Below are positions 1 to 6,933 of a DNA stretch of 64,000 nt, in pieces. The notes below the pieces were generated by a model, which was not told where the DNA came from, searched no databases, and worked only from the letters and a program-made list of their open reading frames with translations. This DNA is from Magnetococcales bacterium HCHbin5. Its GTDB lineage: Bacteria; Pseudomonadota; Magnetococcia; Magnetococcales; Magnetaquicoccaceae. Location of the stretch: the NCBI GenBank assembly GCA_002753505.1, contig PEAG01000001.1, positions 124,001 through 188,000 on the forward strand, in the 5' to 3' direction. The position numbers and the translations under genes were made by a program. Position 1 is the first letter of the stretch; every line of letters starts with the position of its first letter.

Positions 1-1152
1 TTTGAGGCATTCTGCGTGGGTACCTATCCGGACGGCTCGAGCGTGCCTTCGTCGGAGCTGTTTGAAAAGGTGTGCAGCTCAGAAGATTGGGAGTTGATAG
101 ACCGCTTGCGGCTGCTTTTGCATCTGAAAAGCTTCAAGGCTTCCGGGGTGGAGGATCGTTGGATCTTTACCAATCTTCATCCGCGGATCATGCTGGGTCA
201 CAAGGAGCCCGACCCGAGTTTTCTGATGGCTGCTTTGGAGTATACCGGCCTCTCCCCCAATCAAGTGGTGGTGGCTCTGCGTGAGCACTCCCAGGAGCGT
301 CAGGCCAGGCTGGTTGAGGTCATTGAGGTGCTGCGCCAGTTGGGCTGTCTGGTGGTGTTTGATGACTTTTTGGCCGAATCGGCCAACCTGGACAGTTTGT
401 GGAAGTTGCGTCCCGACATTGTGAAGCTGAACAGGGTCTGGCTGGAGAATGCAGCGCAGAGTGGGCGTGCCAAGCGTATGCTGGCCAAACTGGTCTCTTT
501 GGTTCATGCCTCCGGGGCATTGGTGTTGATTGAACAGATTGCTTCCGAGGAGGAGGCTTTCATGGCCATGCGGATGGAGGCCGATTTTCTCCAGGGCACA
601 TTCTGGGGCCCCCATGAGACCGGAGTGTCGCTGGCACGCCGTGGGGGCAAGGATTCAGCCAGTCAGATCATGGACAACTCATTCGCCGTGTTGCTGGCCA
701 AGGGTGAACGGGTTGCGGAGCAGGATCATCGACAGGTCGATTTTGAGATGGGCTGCTTTAGTGGGGATGTGATGGAGTGCGCTTGGTCGCTGTCAGATGG
801 GGTTCCTCTGGAGACTGCGGCCTATAATCTGCTGCACATACCCAGGGTGGAGCGTGTTTACCTGTTGAATCGGCGTGGGGTGCAGTCGGAGCCCGATCTG
901 TTTCGCAAGGGGGAGCCGCTGCATCTGGATCCTCGCTACAAGCCTTTGCGGGATTCGACCGGTGCCACCTGGACCCGTCGCTTCAGTTTCCATGATGCCA
1001 TTCGCAATCCGGGTGTCGTGCAGCTTTCGCCCCCATACCGTTCCAACGCCAGCCGGAGTGTGTGCGTCACCCTGTCTGTTACGGTCAATATCCAGGACGA
1101 GGTTCACGTCCTCTGCTGTGACGTGGAGTGGCGGGAGGGTGTCGTACTCTAA
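1..1152 (+). CDS. Degenerate EAL-domain protein with C-terminal sensor-like domain (5' partial)
   Basis: The reading frame is open to the left edge, so the start lies outside the window; the first visible residues FEAFCVG sit where an EAL domain has its EAL signature. Further EAL landmarks follow: NLHPR (for NxSxxQ), FDDF, DIVKLNR and FLQGTFWG. Several key positions are altered: ExTE reads ALRE, the DFGTGYSS loop reads DFLAESAN, and AEGVET reads IEQIAS. The roughly 130 C-terminal residues (VERVYLLNRRGVQ, QLSPPYRSN, VLCCDVEW) resemble the PAS/Cache-like domain after EAL in YkuI-type proteins. Inference: a c-di-GMP-binding or protein-interacting EAL protein, probably without phosphodiesterase activity. 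The next gene starts 2 nt after the stop, so they are likely co-transcribed. Confidence 0.75.
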   Translation, partial: FEAFCVGTYPDGSSVPSSELFEKVCSSEDWELIDRLRLLLHLKSFKASGVEDRWIFTNLHPRIMLGHKEPDPSFLMAALEYTGLSPNQVVVALREHSQERQARLVEVIEVLRQLGCLVVFDDFLAESANLDSLWKLRPDIVKLNRVWLENAAQSGRAKRMLAKLVSLVHASGALVLIEQIASEEEAFMAMRMEADFLQGTFWGPHETGVSLARRGGKDSASQIMDNSFAVLLAKGERVAEQDHRQVDFEMGCFSGDVMECAWSLSDGVPLETAAYNLLHIPRVERVYLLNRRGVQSEPDLFRKGEPLHLDPRYKPLRDSTGATWTRRFSFHDAIRNPGVVQLSPPYRSNASRSVCVTLSVTVNIQDEVHVLCCDVEWREGVVL

Positions 1153-1154
1153 CA

Positions 1155-1973
1155 ATGGATCCTATTGTTCCCAATGGTCTCTTTGAGTGTGTGCGGGCGC
1201 AGTTGTTGGCCCCAAAGGTGCTGACCGTACGGGTTGGCGGCACGATTTGTGGACTCATGGGTGTAGATGATCCACTGGACGGTCTGGCATTGGACCTGTT
1301 GCGTGCCCGTGAGCCGTTCGAGGTGGAGTTGTTGCTTTCTCCCCTGTTTACGCCTACCCATACCGAGATGGAGGCGTGTGAGTCTGTCCTGCCCCTCGAA
1401 GGAATAGGGAAGGAAGCGCAGGAACGATTGGTTACCAGTTTGGCCAATGAAGATCTTTTTTGTCCGGTCTCTTATGGCCATCGCGCTCAGGCTGTACCGG
1501 TCATGGAGGTGGTGATTGAGCGTTATGTGCGCTTGTTGCATTTAAGTTTGGCCATCCATCCCTTGTTGCGCCCTGTTGTACAGGCCTGGGTGGATGACAA
1601 GGAGCGTTCGGTGCTTTCCAGCTTGGCACGTCGTTCCGTTTGGCACTCGGAACAGAGGGCCCGGCTGCTGGGTGATGTATTGCAGGTCATGAAAGAGAGA
1701 GAGACTTTTCGGGTGGACAAAGTTCGGTTTCTGACCGATTTTGTTGTTACATACCGTCCGAATGGCAAGCAGGAGCTGTTGCACATGTTGTCCAGCCTGC
1801 TGGAAGCCTATCATCAGGACAGCGAGCATCCCATCTATAATCAGCAATTGGAGCATTACCAGGGCGGGAACATCCGCTCGCGGTACTGTGGCGCGGATGT
1901 CAGGTCATTTCGAGTGGCCATGGCGAACGCGCTGATCGCCGATTGTGACCCTTCTCCGGTAATGCCTGCTTAG
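1155..1973 (+). CDS. Conserved-looking protein of unknown function
   Basis: A 272-residue soluble protein, with no signal peptide or membrane segment visible. I do not recognise the family. ATG 1155 is chosen because it lies 2 nt after the stop of the EAL gene; a GTG at 1128 would overlap that gene and seems less likely. The N-terminal third holds hydrophobic strands (VLTVRVGGTICGLMGVD), and the rest looks mainly helical, with many Leu, Arg and Glu residues (LLHLSLAIHPLLRPVVQAW, then LLHMLSSLLEAY). Tight linkage to a degenerate EAL protein suggests a partner in the same signalling pathway, but that is inference only. Codon use resembles its neighbours, so a real gene is likely. Confidence 0.7.
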   Translation: MDPIVPNGLFECVRAQLLAPKVLTVRVGGTICGLMGVDDPLDGLALDLLRAREPFEVELLLSPLFTPTHTEMEACESVLPLEGIGKEAQERLVTSLANEDLFCPVSYGHRAQAVPVMEVVIERYVRLLHLSLAIHPLLRPVVQAWVDDKERSVLSSLARRSVWHSEQRARLLGDVLQVMKERETFRVDKVRFLTDFVVTYRPNGKQELLHMLSSLLEAYHQDSEHPIYNQQLEHYQGGNIRSRYCGADVRSFRVAMANALIADCDPSPVMPA

Positions 1974-2197
1974 AGCCTGTTTTAGAACGCCTCTATCACT
2001 GGTTATTCCTGCCGCATTCGATCCTTTGCGCCGGATTCGCTCAATGAATTATGATGGCAGGTGCTTTGTGTGAGGCGGCTGTCTGTTTGTATTGCAGGGG
2101 GACACAAGCCAAACCGTGATCGATCGACTGACAGGAAGGAAGAACCCGGCCCAGACTGCTTGAACGCAGATCGGGTGTGTCATACACGGGGGTGTAA

Positions 2198-2611
2198 GTG
2201 GACGTTGAAACGCCTAAGCAAACAGAACAAAAGCCTGGAAACTGGGCAAAACTCATTGCTGTGTGGCTGTTTATTATCCTGATAGCCATCGGTGTTGCCC
2301 GGGGTGTCAAAGTGTATCGGGATGCTCTGCAAGAAAAGCGAACGGCTTGTCTCAACATTATTATGGACCAGGGACTTGACCTGGATAATCTGGAGGTAAA
2401 AGCGTTATACGCCGAGATTACCCTGACCAACTGGTTGCCAAGGCTGGACGAATTAACGATTTTACTCAAGCAGATGGCTGTTAGACTCGCCAAGCAAAGA
2501 CCCAAAAACCCGGAATCAGGCAGCTATATGGATTATATTCAGCGTCATCAATTGCCGTTCGATGCAAGAGAGGCGTTGGAGTGGCAGGCGCGTGCGTCGC
2601 GCCATCGATAA
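2198..2611 (+). CDS. Small single-pass membrane protein, unknown function
   Basis: 137 residues from a GTG start, with a G-rich stretch (2188-2192) just upstream as a weak ribosome site. A short polar N-terminus (about 18 residues with Lys, Gln and Glu) precedes one strong membrane segment at about residues 20-37 (LIAVWLFIILIAIGVARG). The rest is charged and helical, probably facing the periplasm. No family is recognised. The frame is open and the membrane topology is plausible, but without homology support confidence is moderate. The Sel1-like gene follows 70 nt downstream on the same strand. Confidence 0.55.
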   Translation: MDVETPKQTEQKPGNWAKLIAVWLFIILIAIGVARGVKVYRDALQEKRTACLNIIMDQGLDLDNLEVKALYAEITLTNWLPRLDELTILLKQMAVRLAKQRPKNPESGSYMDYIQRHQLPFDAREALEWQARASRHR

Positions 2612-2680
2612 AACAGAGTCTCTGCAACACGAACCCGACAACCCTGTGACCGTTACCAAGGAGGTTAAACGATATAGACG

Positions 2681-2887
2681 ATGGATGATTTTATTGCGGA
2701 TGTGCAAAAATCTGCTGAACAGGGAGATGACGAGGCCCAGTTCAAGCTTGGATTTATGTATGCAAAGGGGTTGGGTATTGCCCTGGACGAAAAACAGGCA
2801 GCAATATGGTTCGGCAAATCTGCCGCCCAGGGAAACGTAGGGGCTCAGTTTCAGCTTGATTTGCTGCAGAAAGCCAACAAGGCGTAG
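2681..2887 (+). CDS. Small Sel1-like repeat protein
   Basis: 68 residues. It carries one recognisable Sel1/TPR-like unit (EAQFKLGFMYAKGLGIALDE, then AAIWFGKSAAQG) followed by the start of a second (NVGAQFQLDLL). Sel1 repeats are helical pairs that mediate protein contacts, often in cell-envelope or signalling proteins; full-length members carry many more copies, so this is a mini-protein or a remnant. An in-frame stop at 2675-2677 makes ATG 2681 the first usable start. The AAGGAGG at 2658-2664 is about 16 nt upstream, longer than ideal. Function unknown. Confidence 0.6.
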   Translation: MDDFIADVQKSAEQGDDEAQFKLGFMYAKGLGIALDEKQAAIWFGKSAAQGNVGAQFQLDLLQKANKA

Positions 2888-2932
2888 AGCCTCGTTTGGA
2901 TTTTTTTTTTGCAGCCGCAGAACGTGGAGATG

Positions 2933-2955
2933 AAAAAGGCCACCGCTGCGTGGCC
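2933..2955 (-). terminator. Intrinsic terminator of the tRNA-Asn gene
   Basis: On the minus strand a 6-bp GC-rich stem, GGCCAC / GTGGCC (2950-2955 with 2938-2943), is followed directly by five T residues (2937-2933). It begins 17 nt beyond the CCA end of the tRNA, as expected for a single-gene tRNA unit. Confidence 0.65.
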
Positions 2956-2971
2956 AGGGGGGGGCGAAAAT

Positions 2972-3047
2972 TGGCTCCTCGGCGTGGACTCGAACCACGG
3001 ACAAGGTGATTAACAGTCACCTGCTCTGCCAACTGAGCTACCGAGGA
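2972..3047 (-). tRNA. tRNA-Asn (anticodon GTT), CCA encoded
   Basis: The reverse strand folds as a standard 76-nt tRNA. The acceptor stem is TCCTCGG with CCGAGGA, followed by discriminator G and an encoded CCA (complement of 2972-2974). The D arm contains AGCTCAGTTGGCAGAGC. The anticodon stem GGTGA / TCACC encloses loop CTGTTAA with anticodon GTT. The T arm contains GTTCGAGTC. The overall sequence closely resembles the bacterial tRNA-Asn consensus. It is a stand-alone unit with its own promoter and terminator. I saw no integrated element next to it. Confidence 0.97.
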
Positions 3048-3067
3048 GTAAGACTAAATCGGGGGAC

Positions 3068-3097
3068 ACTATACGCAATGGTACAGAGGTCAGTCAA
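3068..3097 (-). promoter_or_regulatory. Sigma70-type promoter of tRNA-Asn
   Basis: Read on the minus strand, TTGACT (3097-3092) and TATAGT (3073-3068) are separated by 18 nt, close to consensus. Transcription would start near 3061, about 14 nt before the mature tRNA 5' end, which fits a short leader. Confidence 0.75.
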
Positions 3098-3205
3098 GTA
3101 AAAAAGCGTTCCCGCTGAAAGGAACCAATCGATGATCGTGGCTGGGACTGGCCACTGCGGGGGATGATATGGGCAAGCCTGCTTCTATTCAATGGGGATA
3201 ATCAA

Positions 3206-4204
3206 ATGACAACCTGCACGCAATGCCACAGAACGGTGGCGGATACGGCCTTTTTTTGCCCAAACTGCTCCAGCCCGCTGTTCCGGGATAGTGGACCGGC
3301 TGCCTCTTCGGCCACCGCTTCGACGGCAGCGGTTGTCTCTCCTTGGGGTGTGGCTGCTGCAACGACAGCGTTGCCCGACCGTACCCCGCCAGCGCGCTAT
3401 CCCCGCGCCAAACGTTGCCATGAGGTGGATTATGAGATCATTGGCCATGATACCCAGTTGGTTGAGATAGAGCTGGACCCGGGTGAAACGGTCATTGCAG
3501 AAGCGGGTGCCATGAATTACATGGAAGACGGTATTGTGTTTGCCGCCAAGATGGGGGATGGTTCCACCCCCGATGCAGGCATTTTTTCCAGCCTGTTGGC
3601 GGTGGGACAGCGACTCTTGACGGGTGAATCGCTGTTTGTCACCCATTTCACCAATGAAGGGGTGGGAAAACGGCGGGTCGCATTTGCGGCCCCTTTTCCA
3701 GGCCGCATTATCCCGCTGGATTTGGCAGCCTTGGGTGGAGAGGTTTTGTGTCAAAAGGATGCCTTTCTATGTGCCGCCCTGGGTACCTCTGTTGGTATTG
3801 CCTTTACCCAGCGGTTGGGGGCTGGCTTTTTTGGCGGGGAAGGCTTTATTTTGCAAAAACTGGTTGGCGATGGTTTTGCCTTTCTGCATGCCTGTGGAGC
3901 CATTGTCCAAAAGGAGCTGAGGGGAGAGTTGCTGCGGGTGGATACCGGCTGTCTGGTGGCCATGACCCCCGGCATTGACTATACCATTGAACGAGCCGGG
4001 GGACTCAAATCGATGTTTTTTGGGGGCGAGGGGCTTTTTTTGGCAACATTACAGGGGCATGGTACCGTTTGGTTGCAGAGTCTGCCTTTTTCCCGTTTGG
4101 CAGACCGTATCCTGGCCAACAGTTCCAGCTCACAGGGGGGAGGAGGGGAGAGTCAGGGGGAGTCTTCCCTGCTGGGTAATTTGGGCCGATTTATCGAGAG
4201 GTAA
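3206..4204 (+). CDS. TIGR00266 / AIM24-like protein with N-terminal zinc ribbon
   Basis: 332 residues. The N-terminus has a double CxxC zinc ribbon (CTQC at residues 4-7, CPNC at about 22-25), then an Ala/Thr/Pro linker to about residue 75. The rest matches the TIGR00266/AIM24 beta-barrel family: [33 protein letters not shown], a Gly-rich [12 protein letters not shown] repeated as [12 protein letters not shown], and [17 protein letters not shown]. Family function in bacteria is unknown; the mitochondrial relative AIM24 affects inner-membrane organisation. ATG 3206 is preferred over the frame-open 3164 because GGGGA lies 7 nt upstream and the zinc ribbon begins there. The C-terminus is Ser/Gly-rich. 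Confidence 0.85.
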   Translation: MTTCTQCHRTVADTAFFCPNCSSPLFRDSGPAASSATASTAAVVSPWGVAAATTALPDRTPPARYPRAKRCHEVDYEIIGHDTQLVEIELDPGETVIAEAGAMNYMEDGIVFAAKMGDGSTPDAGIFSSLLAVGQRLLTGESLFVTHFTNEGVGKRRVAFAAPFPGRIIPLDLAALGGEVLCQKDAFLCAALGTSVGIAFTQRLGAGFFGGEGFILQKLVGDGFAFLHACGAIVQKELRGELLRVDTGCLVAMTPGIDYTIERAGGLKSMFFGGEGLFLATLQGHGTVWLQSLPFSRLADRILANSSSSQGGGGESQGESSLLGNLGRFIER

Positions 4205-4604
4205 CTGTTTTGACCCAACCGGTTTTTCCCAGGGGTCAGGGCCGCCATCTGTCGACTGCACCAGCAAAAAGGGGACAGGCCATTTATTTGTTTTGCAGAG
4301 GCGGGTCAAGTTTGTTACCATTGCGCCGGTGCTGTGTGTGGGCGTTGTCGTTGCAAGTCCGCAGGGTTGATTCTCCAGGTCATACCACATAAACCGCGCT
4401 GGCACCCGCTGTGTGTCAGCACCTCTGTAAGAGCACCCCTCCTTCTTGAAACCGTAAGTCGTGGAGTCGCGTGGGTGGTTCCTGTCGTTGACCGGTGGGC
4501 CGTCTTTTGCGCCGGTATTATTTCTGTTGATCCAGGCTGGTTATATTAATATTTACAGGAAAATCTCGTCACAGAGATGTTTCCTTCCATGGGGATCCCT
4601 TTCA
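4205..4604 (+). other. 400-bp intergenic region before rimK
   Basis: No convincing coding frame: the short ORFs here lack a ribosome site and family resemblance. I see no strong hairpin followed by T residues after the TIGR00266 gene. An AT-rich patch (4547-4558, TTATATTAATAT) about 45 nt upstream of rimK is the most promoter-like stretch, but no clean -35/-10 pair can be assigned. It probably contains the rimK promoter and leader. Confidence 0.3.
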
Positions 4605-5510
4605 ATGAAAATACTTATGCTGGCCTGCAATCCCAATCTCTATTCCCATCGTCGTCTGGTGGAGGCTGCGACAACGCGGGGCCATCAAATGGATATTGTC
4701 AACACCTTGCGCTGTTTTGTGAATATTACCTCCCATCGGCCGGACGTACGCTACGGAACCGTGCGACTGACCGATTATGATGCGGTCATTCCGCGTATTG
4801 GTGCCTCGGTCACCTTTTATGGGTTGGCCATTCTGCGCCAGTTTGAGATGATGGGGGTTTTCCCCCTCAACGAATCGGTGGCCATTGGGCGTTCGCGGGA
4901 CAAATTGCGTTCGCTGCAACTCATGGCCAGGGATGGCATCGGTCTGCCTGTGACCGCCTTTGCCCATGATACCCAGCGTACCGAGGATGTGATTGAAATA
5001 GCTGGCGGGGCTCCGGTGGTGATCAAGTTGTTGGAGGGTACCCAGGGGGTTGGGGTGGTGTTGGGAGAGACCCACAAGTCAGCCAAATCGGTGATCGAGG
5101 CGTTTCGTGGTGCCAAGGTGAACATTCTGGTGCAGGAGTATATCAAGGAGGCGGGGGCCACCGATATCCGGGCCCTGGTGGTGGACGACAAGGTGGTTGC
5201 TGCCATGCAACGGACCGGGGCTGAAGGGGAGTTTCGTTCCAACCTGCATCGGGGCGGCAGTGCCAAGCCAATCCGCATCACCCCGGAGGAGCGCAGCACG
5301 GCGGTCCGCGCGGCCAAGTGCATGGGGCTGAATGTGTGTGGTGTCGATCTATTGCGTTCCAATCACGGCCCGGTGGTCATGGAGGTCAACTCCTCACCCG
5401 GACTGGAGGGGGTGGAAAAGGCTACTGGTATCGATGTGGCCGGGCTGATTATCGATTTTCTGGTCCGGCGCGCCAAGGTTGGCAGAACGCAAACGAGAGG
5501 CAGGGGATGA
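4605..5510 (+). CDS. rimK: RimK: ATP-dependent ribosomal protein S6 glutamate ligase
   Basis: 301 residues, matching the usual RimK length (about 300). RimK is an ATP-grasp ligase that adds glutamate residues to the C-terminus of ribosomal protein S6 and can make poly-glutamate. Family sequence runs the full length: [88 protein letters not shown] and the metal-site stretch [18 protein letters not shown] 4605 is chosen over the open upstream frame because the conserved N-terminus starts there and GGGGA lies 9 nt upstream. The next gene is convergent, so rimK is probably monocistronic. Confidence 0.93.
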   Translation: MKILMLACNPNLYSHRRLVEAATTRGHQMDIVNTLRCFVNITSHRPDVRYGTVRLTDYDAVIPRIGASVTFYGLAILRQFEMMGVFPLNESVAIGRSRDKLRSLQLMARDGIGLPVTAFAHDTQRTEDVIEIAGGAPVVIKLLEGTQGVGVVLGETHKSAKSVIEAFRGAKVNILVQEYIKEAGATDIRALVVDDKVVAAMQRTGAEGEFRSNLHRGGSAKPIRITPEERSTAVRAAKCMGLNVCGVDLLRSNHGPVVMEVNSSPGLEGVEKATGIDVAGLIIDFLVRRAKVGRTQTRGRG

Positions 5511-5599
5511 CGGCAGATTCTGTGCTGCGGAGGGGGATCCGCCGCCCGGTTTTTCCCGGCGTGCCGTGACTGCGGTTTCAGGGACACCAGTCGGCTCTG

Positions 5600-6676
5600 T
5601 TACTCCACGACAAGCTGTTCAATGGTGCGGGTGTTCCAATCCAGCACAGCGGCGCGTTTGGTCATCTTGGCGGCCAGGTTGCTGAACTCTTCCCGTAATA
5701 CCTTGCTGGCGAAAGAGGCGAGGAAACGGGATTTCAGTTCCGCCCGTGCCCGGTCAACCCCAATCTCATCATAGGGAGCCGCAGCCAGCAACAAAAAGCC
5801 GTCATCTGGAATGCGGCCTGCCTTCATGTTGTTTTCAATGATGGCGGCGGCTTTTCGCAGCGGGTCGGCCAAATCCGGGCTGTAGGGTCCAATAATCAGC
5901 GCAAGATTGGGGGTATGCAAAAAATCAAATCCACGTCCCAGACAAATCATCCACTCATGGTGTTCCACACTGAGCTGGCGTTCCTGTCGCCGCAGTTGTT
6001 CCCGCACCACGGCAATATGTTCCAGGTTGCCGTACAGCAAAGGCAGCAGGTCGGCCCGCATCTGAACCGGCATATCGGGTAGAATGGCCGTCAATTGTGG
6101 CTCCAGCGTTACGGCGTCAGCCGCCGCAACAGTCGCCAGATTGAGGTTGGTTCCATTGTTGCCGTGGATCACCAGGGCGTCTTCATCGGTTTCAAAACCA
6201 CATACCAGTGGATAAACAGTGCGATGGTCACCACCAAATATGTATTCCACTTGGCGACGGATTTCGTAGGTGTGAGCGATCGCGGATTCCGTATTGTAGT
6301 GGAAACCGGCACAGTCCCGTTCGGGGTCACCCTTTGACCAATGATAGGTGATCAGGATAAGTACCCGCCGACCCGAGTTGGTCATGCGGAGAACGTGATG
6401 GGCCAATACTTCGCCCATATGCGGCCAGCCCAGATCAAAGATGCCACCCAGGTTGCGAAAGGGCATCAGAATGCCGGTGGGAGTGTTGGTGGCGAAAGGA
6501 ATATTGATACGACCATCCATGCACTTCAGCACCACAATGGCTGTGGGATGTTTGGCCAGATAGTGTCGCCGTGCCAGCCAGGCCTCTGGACTGCGAAAGG
6601 TCTCACCGTATCGATGAGCAAGCTCAAACAGCCAATCCACACGTTCCGCAATAGGCTTGTTGTGCATGTCACTCAT
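5600..6676 (-). CDS. Putative zinc carbonic anhydrase-like protein (CsoSCA-type motifs)
   Basis: 358 residues. The N-terminal half carries a beta-carbonic-anhydrase-like metal signature: Cys-Met-Asp-Gly-Arg (LKCMDGRINIP), then, after a 'FRNLGG' stretch, a His and Cys separated by ten residues (HWSKGDPERDCAGFH). The C-x-D-x-R plus H-x(10)-C pattern recalls the carboxysome shell enzyme CsoSCA more than ordinary beta enzymes (H-x2-C). The C-terminal half lacks an obvious second motif set. Expected role is reversible CO2 hydration, but no RuBisCO or shell genes lie nearby, so the role is uncertain. Start ATG 6676 has AAGGAA about 9 nt upstream. It is transcribed divergently from the ATP-grasp cluster. 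Confidence 0.6.
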   Translation of the reverse strand: MSDMHNKPIAERVDWLFELAHRYGETFRSPEAWLARRHYLAKHPTAIVVLKCMDGRINIPFATNTPTGILMPFRNLGGIFDLGWPHMGEVLAHHVLRMTNSGRRVLILITYHWSKGDPERDCAGFHYNTESAIAHTYEIRRQVEYIFGGDHRTVYPLVCGFETDEDALVIHGNNGTNLNLATVAAADAVTLEPQLTAILPDMPVQMRADLLPLLYGNLEHIAVVREQLRRQERQLSVEHHEWMICLGRGFDFLHTPNLALIIGPYSPDLADPLRKAAAIIENNMKAGRIPDDGFLLLAAAPYDEIGVDRARAELKSRFLASFASKVLREEFSNLAAKMTKRAAVLDWNTRTIEQLVVE

Positions 6677-6933
6677 GAAACCGTTCCTTGTGGTTGTCTG
6701 TTATTGCCCAATCATTTTTTTTATCAGACAAAACGGCCAGAGGCAGATTTGCCGCTGGCGTGGAGCCAAAAAAGCGGGATCACTCATACCATAACCGAAT
6801 AGGGGTGAAAACCGTTTTTGCCGAGCCTCGATAAAAAAGCGGTGTGATGGTACACTTCCCCCTTTGTTGCGGGGTGTTCAATTCCTGGAATCTCCCCTCG
6901 TCTTCAGCATCGTCATTATGGCCTGAAAACAGA

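Noticed and set aside
2972-3047. tRNA-Asn as an attachment site for an integrated element
   Set aside because: No integrase, no repeated tRNA 3' end and normal housekeeping neighbours on both sides.
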